This document shows, in pieces, positions 1 to 26,058 of a stretch of DNA of 64,000 nucleotides; within the stretch, counting starts at the first letter, position 1; every line of letters begins with the position of its first letter. The notes beneath the pieces were generated by a model. That model saw nothing but the letters and a program-made list of their open reading frames with translations. It was not told the origin of the DNA and did not search any database. The position numbers and the translations under genes are program-made. Origin of the DNA: Portunus trituberculatus. Taxonomy: Eukaryota > Arthropoda > Malacostraca > Decapoda > Portunidae. The stretch spans positions 6,151,141-6,215,140 of the forward strand of contig NC_059289.1 of assembly GCF_017591435.1 (NCBI RefSeq). The letters are read 5' to 3'.

Positions 1-10
1 AATTTTTTTG

Positions 11-222
11 TTCACCACGGTCGCCTCCTGGTCACGCAGCTAATCTTCCCCATTACGGAGAGAGCTCAGAGCTCATAGACCGATCTTCGGGTAGGACTGA
101 GACCACAACACACACTCCACACACCGGGAAAGCGAGGCCACAACCCCTCGAGTTATGTCCCGTACCTATTTACTGCTAAGTGAACAGGGGCTACTCATTA
201 AGAGGATTGCCTCGCCGCCTTC
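11..222 (-). repeat. tRNA-derived SINE body, reversed copy
   Basis: This is the reverse complement of the SINE body seen at 20634-20935 and 49710-49982. It shares the blocks around GAGCTCATAGACCGATCTTC, the ACACACCGGGAAAGCGAGGCC block and GTACCTATTTACTGCTA. The tRNA-like head is missing, and the copy ends at a GCCTCGCCG hairpin that joins it to the next, oppositely oriented copy. Confidence 0.75.
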
Positions 223-439
223 CGGCGAGGCTAATGGGCTCACAGCCGCGGCGAGGAAAATGGGAAAGCTAGCCTCTTAACATGTATCCGTGTTCACTTA
301 GCAGCAAGTAGGTACAAGATGTAACTCGAGGGATTGAGGCCTTGCTTTCCCAGTGTGTGAAGTGTATTGTGGTCCTACCCGAAGATCGACCTATGAGCTC
401 TGAGCTGGCTGGGAGACCAGCAGACGACCGTGGTGAATT

Positions 440-481
<42 letters not shown>
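223..481 (+). repeat. SINE body copy with (CA)n tail
   Basis: Second copy of the same SINE body, in + orientation and lacking the tRNA head. It contains AGCAAGTAGGTACAAGATG, the CTACCCGAAGATCGACC block and ATGAGCTCTGAGCTGGCTGG, and ends in a (CA)n tail from about 439. With the preceding copy it makes a head-to-head inverted pair. Confidence 0.75.
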
Positions 482-482
<1 letters not shown>

Positions 483-578
483 GCCGTGTATCCGTCGCGG
501 TACAAACCGTCTTATCACTTGTGTGAAGGCTACACATGATTTGTGCGGCTCCCGCTTGGTCTCCGCCGCGGTTGGAAC

Positions 579-581
<3 letters not shown>

Positions 582-611
<30 letters not shown>
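582..611. repeat. (GA)n microsatellite
   Basis: Uninterrupted GA dinucleotide run. The flanking 612-1019 stretch is AT-rich and holds no feature I can support. Confidence 0.95.
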
Positions 612-613
<2 letters not shown>

Positions 614-1019
614 TTAAAGTAAAGAATTAATTAGAGGTATGCTGAGAAAATGTATAATGGTAAATAATATAAAAAAGGATGAAAGAATGAAGTACCGGTA
701 ATAATAAATGAAAGGAAAGAAGGTAGGCAGAAAAAGAAGAAAATGAATGAATATAGATTAGAGGAAGTGCCAGACACTGTGGAATTGATCTGGGTAGCCC
801 GCCTTCCACAGTAAAATCATACAAATCCGTATCGGATAGTTGGCATGCATCATAACGAGATTTGGCAGACATTGTGGTCGGTAAGGATGGCATGTTATGT
901 AATAATAAGAACAAAATTGTGACAATCCACTCATTCTAAAATTAGCAAGCATCCTTGGATGATGTTACTTGTCGAAAGAATAATCCTAATTTAGACAAAA
1001 CTATTTTGATAATTTGCGA

Positions 1020-1155
1020 GTAGTGGACGGGTCGGCGCTCGGCGGTACGCGGGTCTCACCGCGCCGAGCTTCACGCCGGCCGCTGAGAGATAAACAAGCT
1101 GTTCAGGGGCAGGCGGGCGGCTTGGGTGTGCTGCGCCGTTTATCCACTAGCATTC
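1020..1155 (+). promoter_or_regulatory. GC-rich METTL22 promoter/5'UTR
   Basis: A sharp GC- and CpG-rich island inside AT-rich DNA lies directly upstream of the METTL22 start codon. It contains an 8-bp inverted repeat (GCTCGGCG at 1037, CGCCGAGC at 1062). I see no TATA box, so a CpG-type promoter plus 5'UTR is inferred. The transcription start cannot be placed from sequence alone. Confidence 0.5.
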
Positions 1156-14471
<13,316 letters not shown>

Positions 14472-16065
14472 AAACTTATTTCTATGAACATTTTGCCACT
14501 TTTATCTTTGCATCTCAAGAAAAAATCAGAAAATAGATGTGGAGAGGTAAGAAGGAAATAGAATTTTCTTTAATATTTTGTGAGAGAAGCAAAGTTAGGA
14601 ACTGATTTTTATCTCTGCCTCTATTCCTTTAGATCACTTTTTATGATGTATAATACAAATATATATTCTCAATTCCTATGCCTCAGGATTGATAATTTTA
14701 GAAATGCCAGGGAACTGTAGTACATATGTTTATATTGTATAATCAATAATTTTTCTCTGATTAGCTTAACTACCTGTTTCCTTAATTCTTGCTGTAGTTA
14801 TCTGGTTGGGTTATAGAGGAGGGTGGTGCTTGCCTAAGGTGAATTTCTAGATATGTGGTTTATTTCTAGATATGTGCTATATAAACATGTAGATTTATTA
14901 TAATTTTCATCAGCATTATAAAAGACAAGTTTTATGCCTATGGTATATGAATCTGCCTTATCATGCTAGTCCTGCATCCTTCCAGCTCATAGCTGTTACT
15001 GATCACCAGTGAAGTGTACAGTGATTGTAAAAATGTCTTATACTTCCACATTTTTACTGTGTGTTGTAAAAGATAACTAAAAGGGACAGATTGATAACAC
15101 TGGACTCCCTCCTGTGTATTTATTATGAGATAAGGCATTGTTTAGATGGTGATCTCACTAATTCCCTATAAGAAGGATGTCATTCAGATGTATAGGTAGA
15201 TATGTATGTATTTTGATACTGTACAGTGGTGGTTGATGTGTTTAACTACAGTACCCAACAACTTTGCTATATTTTCTGAAAATTAGTATTTTTACATAGT
15301 TTATATACAAGGAATTAACTTCATCCTCTTGGCCAGCATCACCTTTAGATAATTGTGACACTGCCATGTGGGGATGACAAATTGCTGGCAAGGGTCAGCT
15401 TCACATGCCTCGGTGAACATACTGTTATGTATCTTGTCTGAGTGTGATGGTAGGTTCACTTATATTCATAAAGGAAGTATATCCTTTAATATCACAGAAA
15501 TTGTGTTCCAAATAATTAAGAAATGCTATTCAATATGTGATTCAAGTTATGAGATACTAGTCAGGAAAGTGATATTGATCTAAGAAGTTAGGTTTCTGGT
15601 CTGTAAAGAAGTGTTAAGGTAGCAGTTGATATGTAATCCTTCATGAAATGCCTCATTACCAGAAAATTATGCATCAAAATTAGGAGCAAATTAAACCTAC
15701 AACTAAACTGGGGGAGTGCTAACATTATGCACATTGTATCAAGAAATTGGCATTCAAGCTTTTGTCAGGCATTAACTAGGAGAAAGAAAGGGTAGTTCTA
15801 TAATCTTGCAGTTTTGGTGGAGGTGCTTAATTCATGTATATTTTTTTTTATCCCAGTGAAGTTAGATTTTATAGTCTGTGAAGGAATGTATCAAACTTGA
15901 TAGATAAAATAAATTTTAACATGCTTCTTTTTACTGGAAGCTTAAGGCCAAGGATATTTTCTTTTCCTTTTAGATCTCCAACATGAAGAACTGCAAATAT
16001 CATAAGTATAATGGAAAATACCCCAGCTATCCTGATTTTTGCAGTAATGTTAATGAAAATTTACC

Positions 16066-16067
<2 letters not shown>
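14472..16067. other. METTL22 3'UTR and downstream DNA
   Basis: AT-rich, no coding signal. AATAAA-like hexamers occur, for example near 15908, but none sits close to the stop codon, so the polyadenylation site is not resolved. Confidence 0.4.

Positions 16068-16136
<69 letters not shown>
16068..16136. repeat. (AT)n microsatellite
   Basis: Perfect AT dinucleotide run. Confidence 0.95.
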
Positions 16137-16140
<4 letters not shown>

Positions 16141-16610
16141 AAATTCGTCACTGGAAACATTTAAATGATTATCAGTTAACACTCGCTCTATCGTATAAAA
16201 TTAATTTCTATTCCTTGATTTATGGCTTTAATTATCCTTTGTGTACAATTAACATTAATGTTTTACTTATTCTTTTCCCCCTTTCCTGCATTGGGTTGTG
16301 GTTTAATGGCCTGTTATCTGTAGCACGCGCACTGTATCTCCTAAGGAACACAGCCAACGCAGGTCTCGGCGTGGGAGTCCTTTATATATAGCATGAAAGT
16401 GCCCTGGGGAGGGTCACCTTTCACTGCTTCACTGCTTGAAGTTGTCGTTGTGTCCCAGTTTCCCGTAAAGGGCGAAGTTTTTTTGTTTTCATAACTTTTA
16501 CGTCCAATTTTTTTTTTCTGCGTTGCAGTTAATTCCACCACGGTCAATAAGAGTAAGTAGATAAAAGACGACGGTTACCTTATAACCTTTCCCTCTCCTT
16601 TTCTAGACAG

Positions 16611-16650
16611 CGGTATCGCTTCGTTCCTGGCACGAGTACGAGCGATACCG
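16611..16650. repeat. 10-bp inverted repeat between two (AT)n tracts
   Basis: The arms CGGTATCGCT and AGCGATACCG are perfect complements with a 20-nt loop. They sit in GC-richer DNA between AT tracts. No gene is attached to it. Confidence 0.55.
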
Positions 16651-16687
16651 TTTCTCTCCCTCTGCAAAATCTCTCGTGGCGTTTACA

Positions 16688-16760
<73 letters not shown>
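16688..16760. repeat. (AT)n microsatellite
   Basis: Perfect AT run, followed by a short degenerate tail to about 16780. Confidence 0.95.
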
Positions 16761-16761
<1 letters not shown>

Positions 16762-16779
16762 GAAAAAAATATATATACT

Positions 16780-18145
16780 GTGTCCACCTCAATATACTGT
16801 AGTCCGTGACGGGATGCGAGAAAACAACTTTCACGTTACACATCACCGCGAAATAAAAAGGGTGCGCCGCAAGGCCGTTCACTTCCGGCCGAAACAGAAG
16901 CTAGGTCATTGCTGGAATGTAGTTTTCTATTTCTCTATTCCTGTATGAGTTATATAAACAGTTAAGTATACGTAGATATGTACCGCTATAAGTTATGCAT
17001 TTGTTTTCTCGGTTGTTTTGAACGTGGAAACAACATTTTTATTAAAAATTAATTAGCAGACCTTTCCACGTTTCCCAGAGAGAGAGAGAGAGAGAGAGAG
17101 AAAGAAAGATTATTTATTCGCAGCTGATAGAAATTATCCTGTGTGTGTGTATTGTAAGTAAGTGAATTCGCGAGTCAATGACCGCAAGCTGGTGACTGAC
17201 GGGTGGCTGACTGTCACATCCTGAATTGGAAAACTGGAGGAAATTATAGCGTCAAAAACCATATAAAATTATCTTTACTTTGGTAGTTATCATCATCATT
17301 AACATCATAATTTCTTCTTCTTCATCTACTTCTTCTTCTTCTTCTCCCTTCTGTTCCTCTTCTAAATTATTGGAATTCAGTTTGACGAGAAGGCCATTCA
17401 AAACGTCACGCTGGATGTGGCTTGCCAGGGTGCAGCCAAGCTTTCAAGTCCCTTGCCTCTTCTCTGCCAGGTGAACAAAGGATACAGTGAAAAATAAGAC
17501 AATTATTATCTCCAATCAGTGGGGCAGACAATGTGGCCAGAGATGCGAACCGGTGGGATTTCTCGGCTGTGCTGAGTTTACGCAATTTAGCACTTCAATC
17601 GCCAAGTAGCCTTCAAATGTCATAATGTATCAAAAGATAACGATGATCATTTTATATTAAATTTCTGCCGTACTGTGATGATAAACTTTGCATAATAAAA
17701 AAAAAAAAGTTCATTTCTTTGTTCAACAGAAATGTCGCAGATTAATATTCTTCGCCACTGCGACGCAATGTTCACCAACCCACCACGGAGCGGTGACACC
17801 ACACATCACCTTGGCAGGACAGAAACAGCAAGGTACCGTATAAGGTACAAGTAATATTCTTACATACAGACATACATACACTGGGATATCTACAAATTGT
17901 CTGCAACCCATCCGGTACCGGTAGTCTTCCCTTCGTTTGTAGAGCATCCTTGGTTCTTAACTTCTTACGGTGTGTGTGTGTGTGTTGCCTAATAGCATCC
18001 CAGTGTCCCATAACCGTTGGTGCTCCTCCTACACAGACCAACAACTCGTGCGTGCTCACTGCTCACACACACACACACACACACAGAAACTATGTAACAA
18101 ATGCGACTATAGTACTTATGTGCGTATGTAGTTAAGTATACATTA

Positions 18146-18192
<47 letters not shown>

Positions 18193-19399
18193 GAGAGTTA
18201 ATTAATAGATTTAATAGGATTTGGTATAACCCTGAGCGCTGCAGCGTGATGATATTTTCTTTTGCATAGTTTGTAAATTTTATCTTTTTTCTATTTTCAT
18301 TTTGTCGTGTTCTCTTCATTCTTATTACTTTTTTTTATGTTGATATTCTATACAACTGTATTTGTTTTTCCCTATGCTATATTTATTACTCGCTAGAATT
18401 CACTTCCCGCTGCGCATTTTCCTTCGATCGAACAGCGGCGTTTTTTTTTTTTTCTTTGCAGGGAAGTGCTTTGAGGACTTGCTGAATTCTTATTTGATCT
18501 GTGGGGGGCAAACAACAACAGTGTCTGGTTTGCCCTCTGATCGCGCGTTTTCACATCCTGCAGCTGAGCATCAAAGCCGCAGCCTTCATGTGCCTGCGAT
18601 CCACTCCCTGCCTCACCACAACCCCGCATCTTTATTTATAGACCACTCAACAACCAGGAGGTGTATTTGTGTAATGACTTTTATTCTATTTATAATAATA
18701 GGTTTCCATGAATTGTTTAAACAGTTTTTTTTTTCTTTTTTATTGTAATTATTTATTAATTTCTCTCTCTTATACTATAGTGTTGTTTTCTGATTCCCTC
18801 ATTACTTCAAGTCGTAATACTTGCTGCGCCAGTTGGGTGCTGTCCGTCGCCGTTGGTCCTGCAGCTGGGCGTTAGCCACTCCGGCCCAGCTGCGTCACCT
18901 TGAACGCTGAAGTCACTCGACACTGACTACTGGTCTACTTCTCTCATTATTTTCGAAATACTCATCAGCTATTGAAAAGCGACGTCTCGTATCATTTCAA
19001 GGTCCTTCCAAAATGAAGGAGACACGTGTGTGCTGAACAGTCATCAGCGCCTCACTTTCTTTGTGGGTGGTTCCTTTGTTTACATGTGCCTCCACGCCCA
19101 GGCAGCGGGCGATGCGATGGGTGCACCTGAGCTTCATTATACTGTAGCGCAGGTGAGGTGCCCTTTCCCTGCCCCTCCCCCGTGCAACTCACACGTTCTG
19201 GTAAAATTATCACCACGCAGATGTAGGAAGCAGTGTCCCTCTCTTGAGTTTCCCCGCTGTGCATAGCGAGGACTAGATGAATTGGATGGCAGAGGCTGAG
19301 GGGACGCTGTCTCTATCCATCATGGTAATGATTATCACATAAGTGAGTACAAGGTGGGCGTGTTAGAAGGCATTTCAGTTTCACTGGGGCTTTGTGTGT

Positions 19400-19444
<45 letters not shown>

Positions 19445-20630
19445 ATTGCTGCAGTAATAATACCAAGCCCCTTCCTGGTGATGACCCATCCACCCGAGAC
19501 GTGACTCAGCGGCCGCAGGATTTCTGGATTCACCGGCCCCAACGGACAGGCGCGGGCAGGCTGGGAGGTAGGGAGGGTGCCAGGTTCTGTGTGTTACTCC
19601 CCTCAGCACCACCTTGTTCCTGGCACAATTTGATATATCAAGATGTTGCTAAGTAAAATACTGTTCTTTTCGTTCTTCTTAGTATTTTCGTTCCTTTAAA
19701 AGTAATAGATAACAAGTTGTCGCAAAGACGATACGTAGAACGCCTTTGTCTCGGTGACACGGACGGGTATATTTGGGTACACGCGTGTTTACAAATTCGT
19801 GTGAAGTGACGCATGGCAAGCCGTTCACCTGTAGCATGACCTTGGTGGCAGCATGCAAGGCGCAGATGTGAGGACGGAAGCGTTATTCCCAACAGGCGGC
19901 CAGGAGAGAGGAAAGGTAGGCGTCATGACCGGTGTCCTATAGCATTGTCCTTGCACAGCCACGGATGACTACAAGAAATATTTCTGATAAGCGTATGGAC
20001 ATAGTTTTTAGATTTTTTATTTATTGGTTCGTTGATACAGCATAACTACGAATACGCTTGCGATTTTGCCGCGTGACCCGCCAGCACCAGCATACCTGTC
20101 CGCCCACACACTTCCTCCTCTGCCGCCACCTAGCTCCTTCCTTTCCTCTCAACCCTCGCCCACACCTTACCATTAATCTGCAGGATAACCTCTGACACAC
20201 TACAGGGCTTCGGTATCTTGCAGGCAGAGAGAACAAAAGAATAAAATAAAGATTACGCCTCTAAATCTATATTCGTGTCTCTTTTGTGTGCATTTGTTAT
20301 GAAAGAAACAAAGAAAAAAGTCGCACGATTCTGAAGTGCATTCACCAAGGTGTTAAACTGTTCCTGCAATTTACCGGTTCACGACTAACGACAAGCTCAG
20401 CCACGAATGTAGAGCTGCCCATACTCGTCCCCAGCAGGGTGTGGCGCTAGACTGTGAGTTTGAAACGTGGAACAGCGCTGCAGCAACAAAGGAGCGGCTG
20501 AGGGACGGACGTTGTTGGCGGAAGAAAGGAAACTTAGTTGTTCTGTCCGGGTTGTCACTTCCCTTTGTTCTCTGTCCGGGAATACTGGCAGCGAAACACA
20601 CACACACACAGACACACACACACACACACC
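16780..20630. other. Intergenic DNA with short microsatellites
   Basis: Moderate GC, no supportable exon. It contains (GA)n near 17079-17102, 18151-18190 and 19402-19438, (TG)n near 17970-17985, (CA)n near 18064-18086, and poly-A/T runs. Short frames here lack codon-level or domain support. Confidence 0.55.
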
Positions 20631-20633
20631 GCG

Positions 20634-20968
20634 TAGTGTAGTGGCTAGCACGCTCGGCTCACACCCGAGAGGGTCCGAGTTCGAATCCCGGAAAGCGGCG
20701 AGGCAAATGGGCAAACCTCTTAATATGTTGCCCCTATTCACCTATATATAGCAGTAAATAGGTACGGGATGTAGCTCGAGGGGTTGTGGCCTCGCTTTCC
20801 CGGTGTGTGGAGTGTGTTGTGGTCTCAGTCCTACCCGAAGATCGGTCTATGAGCTCTGAGCCTAGCTCCGTAATGGGAAAGGCTGGCTGGGTGACCAGCA
20901 GACGACCGTGGTGGTGGTGAATTACATACACACACACACAAACAAACAAACACACACACACACACACA
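20634..20968 (+). repeat. Val-tRNA-derived SINE with (CA)n tail
   Basis: The tRNA-like head has an A box (TAGTGTAGTGGCTAGCACG), an anticodon arm CTCGG-CTCACAC-CCGAG reading CAC, and a B box GAGTTCGAATCCC. The body shares the GTAAATAGGTACGGGATG and CTACCCGAAGATCGG blocks with the other SINE copies. (CA)n lies on both sides. It is a retroposon, not a functional tRNA gene, because no acceptor stem closes. Confidence 0.8.
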
Positions 20969-21139
20969 CTCTCTCTCTCTCACCATGATTCTTGGGCATT
21001 TCTTTCATCTTTGTTTGAGTGTTCATCATTAACCAAAAAAAAAAAAAAAAAAGCTTGAAACTTTATTGTTATGATTTTTCATAATTAATTTCGTTATACG
21101 GAAATTTATGCAATATGGAGCTACTTGCTTTATTCTATT
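20969..21139. other. Microsatellite and poly-A spacer
   Basis: Short (CT)n, then AT-rich DNA with a poly-A run near 21035. Confidence 0.5.
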
Positions 21140-21169
21140 TGCAATTCTTCTTTGTATTTTTTATGTGCA

Positions 21170-21345
21170 TCTGGTAAATTCTACAACTCCCTTCTTGATT
21201 CTGTTTTTCGACCTTCCTTTGAATTAGACTTTTCAAGAGATAAGTTTCAAGACATTTACCCTTTGGCTTTGGCTGACGCTTTTGTCTTTGCATGGGCCTG
21301 GCACCTCAGTGGGCCTTTTTATTGTAATTTTTTGTTGCCCTAATC
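21170..21345 (+). mobile_element. Diverged LINE 3' end
   Basis: The + frame FYNSLLDSVFRPSFELDFSRDKFQ resembles LWNSLPASVFPSSYDLTSFKRDV of the tandem array at 28.8-30.3 kb. It is followed by the same CAGTGGGCCTTTTT tail motif. It is a truncated old copy of a related LINE. Confidence 0.55.
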
Positions 21346-23046
21346 GGCGCCCTTCCTAAATAGAAAAATATTACTAGGCGTTGCAGGATGAGTCTCCTAT
21401 TCACTAACACTGATGCAAGAGTGAGAGGGATTTTCTTAGTCCTCTCTTATCGCAGCGAGATTGGAACTAAAGCAGGGCAAATGTCAGCAGTCATGAAATG
21501 CTGATCTCGCGTGACATTCATACCCGCCTCTCTGAGAAGTTTTAGGTGTCAGTAAGGTTAGATATTTCAGACGGTCAGTCACCAGGAATCGTACTCATGT
21601 TTTGGTGGTTCATAGAGCACAAGACTCGGATCAATGTGACCAAAAAAGTTTATGGCCCAGTTTCCCTCTCAGCCATCGTTGTGTCGCCTTGTAATGAAAC
21701 TTGGTAAATATTGAGAAATGCGATCCGAGATTCTGTCTTTGTTTAAATTGGATAAAACAAAGATCTGAAGGTTCATAGTTATGTTCGAGACGACACGTGT
21801 TTGTGTCGAACAGACCACAGTGCCAGCAGTAACGGGTTTTCCCCAGTGTGTGCCAAGAGTGCCAAACAAGACAGACACGTGGCTTACTTTATTCTGGCAG
21901 CCGTGCCATGTCCTTCCTTACCGCTTACCACTTTTACCAATGTGAAGCGGACATCCTGAACCCATGAGGCGCATGGCCGTGCAGCGTCACATTTTTTTCT
22001 CTGGCAAAAAGTGATATGCCTACTGGGACCAAAGTAGGACAAGCAGACCTTTTGTCTTTGTTGTGTCAGTGTTGGTGCGCGGGCAAGTAGAACGTTGTGC
22101 CGGGGTCATGGCACTGTTGTTGTGACGGCAGCCGCCTCGAGAAAAGTGTGGGCCCCGCTGGGAGGTTCCAACACCTTAAACAGTTGACGCGGCGCTGCGA
22201 TGCTCACAGGATAGCGGCTTGTGACGGAGGACTGGGTGGTGCGCCGTGTTCCTGCAACATTGTGAACCTGCAAAACTTATATTTGACCTATTAACACCAC
22301 CTCTGAACTGGAAAATACAGGTGAGTCTTGAAATACGTGTTCATTTAAGCTACATCAGAAAGATGTACGTTTCGAAATCAAACACGTTTATATGTAGCTC
22401 ACTCACTCGTAAAATTCGTTCCCACTCTCCTTTCCTTGGTTTCCTTTCTCGCCGAACTCGGTGTGCTTTTCGTTTTCACTCAAACTTTTACTTGTGTTAC
22501 TATGACGTTGGAATTCTGCTTCACTTCAATCTTCCTCCACCTCGCTGACGACAAAGATGTCCACGTACGTCCGCGATCTGTTGGTGCGGTTCACGTGTAG
22601 AGACTGGTGTCATATGATCTCACTTTTGTCCTAAGTGTCAATCAATCTATCTATCATTCAATTAGGTATACGCACAAGAATCCGTTCCCTCTGGCCCCTA
22701 GTATGGAGTGTTTCTTAAGTTTGCTGGGCTACTGACATTCTAGACGTTTTATTTATCTCATAGCATTGAAACCGTTGAAAAATCAAATCTCTCTAACTGG
22801 AGGAGGAATGTAGACGTGTGTGAAGGAGGCTGCGGTGACGAGAGGTTATTTGGGGAAGGTTTGGAGTGACGAGGCAGGGAGAGGGAGAGGCACGAGGCAG
22901 TGATGCGAAGCCTAACGTGGTTTTGTAAGAGTTACCTGTCGAAACTTGCGTAATTGTTGTTTTTTTATACTTGTTGGGAAACAAGAGAGGGAAAGTGTAA
23001 GGTGACGAGAATTCATTTCAGAGTCGATAGATATATTTTGTATGCG

Positions 23047-23093
<47 letters not shown>

Positions 23094-25477
23094 GCTCTTG
23101 CTGTTGCTGCTGCTATTTATGCTATTGTTGTGATTATTTCTATTGTTGTTGCTTCTTTCCCTTATAAGACTGACTTAGAAGGAAAATTAATAGACTAACG
23201 CTTTTGTTTTATTTTGATCATAACCACGGAAGAGCACGCAGTAATCATCACGCTCATCACTATAGTCTCGGTAACATATAACTTTTAGGCAACGTACATA
23301 TTTCTGGGTTAAAATCTGATGAGTTTTTAGGGTTGATGTGGATGATTCATCTTTAACGGGGAAGGATTGCTGTTTTTAATCTACACTCGTAGGTTTTATA
23401 ATGGAGCGAGGGTGTTGCTCTGAGGGGAGACACTAATTCTGCAATATCCTGTGTACCGTGTGGAAGTCAGACTCTTATTGGATGCGTGTGTATGTCTGAG
23501 CAAGATAATGGAGTGGCCTCGTTTTCTTAATCTTGAGGGCTTTTCTTCTCTATTTTGTTTTTGTTCTGTTTTGTTCAGTGATTGTTTACCTAACTGCATT
23601 TATAGGAAACGATATTTCACTTAAATTTCTGGTGCATATTCCGCACCCGATAAATCACGGTGATGATTTATTTTGTTTAACGTTCATAATATTGTTATTT
23701 CCTTTTCCTTCAACTCGACATTTGTATGCACCATAAATCCCACTGAACGTTCATTCCCACCTGGTTACACGTTGCCAAGTTTCCAAGGGTCATAGGCACA
23801 CACCCTCGCCGGTGCCAGACTGCCAAATCACTTCCTCCTCCTTGATGTCTGGCTGCGCCTTGGTTACCTCGGGCAATCTTATGTCAAGAAGACTATCCCT
23901 CTTCCCTACCCCATCAAGCACTTCCACTGTACTAGCCGGAACCGACACGTGAACACCCGTCATTTCCTAGTGAACAAACGTGACGAAAGACCGGTACAAC
24001 TGTTACCACACACACACACACGCGCGCGCGCGGGGATGCAGCTTGCCCATGTCTCGCTCCTCAACAAGGGCTGGTGACAAACTCAAGGTACTCACATAAA
24101 TTCCATGTTTAACTTTTCCGATTATGGCTTTAAGTCGTTCCCTTCCGCGATACTGTGACGTCATCTCCGTTAGACATTAGTCGTGGCCAACCTTCACAGC
24201 TGAGGAGGGGTTGACCTTCAGGCCTCTCCACTCATCCACCCACCCACCCACCTACCTTACTTTCCCTTCCTCTTCCCATCCCTATCACGTATATGCTCCT
24301 CCTCCCCAACTCTCTATATTCTCAATCGCCGCACATTTCGCTCTCTGCATCTCTGTCTCGTCCAGCTATTCAATAACAGACTAACGAAGGACAAGTGAGA
24401 GACTACAGATGCTGAGCCATTCTTGTTTTTTTTTCCTTACCTTCTTCGTCACATGGATGCTGTAACATACTTGGTATCACTACTACTACTGCTACTACTA
24501 CTACGAGTACTACTGCTGCTGCTGCTACTACTACTAGAGGGATAACATAAATAGAAACAACAGCAATGACAGAAGGAAGTCCTGCAGCCCTCCAAGTGAG
24601 CAAGGACTGCCGGCTGTCATATATACGGTGTGAGGATGGTGACGATAAGGTGTCGCATGGCTGCCGTGAATTGCTTCCCTGGAACGCGGACAAGGAAGTG
24701 TGTGGAGGTGGTCCGAGATTGGCACAGAAAATTCAGAGATGCTTGAATGCTGTGGTCATAAAGTTTCCTTAATTATTATGTCACGACAGTAAGATCGTTG
24801 GGTTGGAAGGATCTGAAGCAGCACAGTAGACTTAGAATTGTTGACAGACACTGCTGAGGACGAGGCAACAGTGGATACAGACTGAATCATTCTAGGATAC
24901 ACAGAAATTACCCCCTTGGCGCCATGTATTGGAATGACGCCAACATCTCACCGACAGTTTCCGAGAAGTGGCGTCGGTGCCATGCCTCGTCCCCTCCCGT
25001 ACCGCGTTGGCGTACCGTTCCACCCCACCTGACGTCTCATCTGCCCCGTTGCCCCACAACAGTGTACAAGAGTCCCGCCGACACTCACTGAGAGTTAACC
25101 AGTGATCGCGTCTTTCAGCGGTGCATAAGTAACTGCGTCCTTCAGTGCCAGTTTGCTTCCGATTAAAAGAAAAGGTATATAAATAAATGTTAAGCACAAG
25201 AAAGGAAGGTTCATTGCTGAAGGTTTTATGAAGTGGTTGCATAATATCTTTGTTGTCAAATACTTGTGTGGTATAAGCCTTGTTTACTTATTCTTTTAAA
25301 CGTACACACAAGGATGAATTTAGCAGTGTCAGCAAAGGTACAAAACTCAATACACACTCACTGGAGGCGAGACGGCAAGGTGTATGTTTGTTGTTTTGTC
25401 ACGGAAGTGAAGGGCCACACACTATGCACAACACACTAACACGACATGGCACGCGAAGACACCAACCACCACCACTG

Positions 25478-25479
<2 letters not shown>
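21346..25479. other. Intergenic DNA without supported genes
   Basis: Mixed GC. A (TTG)n run lies near 23047-23093, (CA)/(CG) dinucleotides near 24009-24032, and short CTA/CTG triplets near 24480-24535. The 22030-22320 stretch is GC-richer and ends in CAG before GTGAGT, so an untranslated first exon of an unknown transcript is possible but unsupported. An isolated TGACGTCA occurs near 24158. Confidence 0.5.
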
Positions 25480-25525
<46 letters not shown>

Positions 25526-25554
25526 TTGTTATGATTATAATAATAATAATAATA

Positions 25555-25652
<98 letters not shown>

Positions 25653-25685
25653 CATTATTATTATTATTGTTATTAATATTATTGT

Positions 25686-25720
<35 letters not shown>

Positions 25721-25727
25721 TAAAAAA

Positions 25728-25762
<35 letters not shown>

Positions 25763-25874
25763 TAGTAGTAGCAATAGTGGTAGTAGCAGTAGTAGTAGTA
25801 ATAGAAATAGAAGCAGTAGTAGTAGTAGTAGTAGTAGTAGTAGCAGAAGTAGTAGTATGGTAGTAGCATTAGTG

Positions 25875-25929
<55 letters not shown>

Positions 25930-25930
25930 G
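25480..25930. repeat. Compound trinucleotide array CTA / ATT / GTA
   Basis: About 15 CTA units, then about 45 ATT units, then interrupted GTA units. The first and last blocks are complementary to each other, so the whole array has inverted symmetry. Confidence 0.95.
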
Positions 25931-26014
25931 CCAGGTGTATAGTAGGTGACTAATGACTAATCATTGTTCTCGAACGTTCGCAACAGTACAGGATTATATA
26001 TATGCCAGGTAACC

Positions 26015-26017
<3 letters not shown>

Positions 26018-26057
<40 letters not shown>
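26018..26057. repeat. (GA)n microsatellite
   Basis: Perfect GA dinucleotide run just after the trinucleotide array. Confidence 0.95.

Positions 26058-26058
<1 letters not shown>

Noticed and set aside
439..611. Open frames made of poly-His/Thr or Arg/Glu repeats
   Set aside because: They are translations of (CA)n and (GA)n microsatellites, as are those at 7.7, 13.8, 16, 25.5, 36.1, 50, 51.1 and 59 kb.
18393..18748. Overlapping open frames on both strands
   Set aside because: Neither has a domain, a good start context or a splice structure; likely chance in GC-richer intergenic DNA.
22030..22320. First exon of an unknown gene
   Set aside because: GC-richer with a GTGAGT donor, but no coding similarity and no matching downstream exon seen.
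24150..24170. Isolated CRE-like TGACGTCA as a promoter
   Set aside because: Single 8-bp motif without other promoter features or a nearby exon.
25531..25863. CRISPR-like or coding repeat array
   Set aside because: Units are plain trinucleotides with no spacers; a eukaryotic microsatellite.
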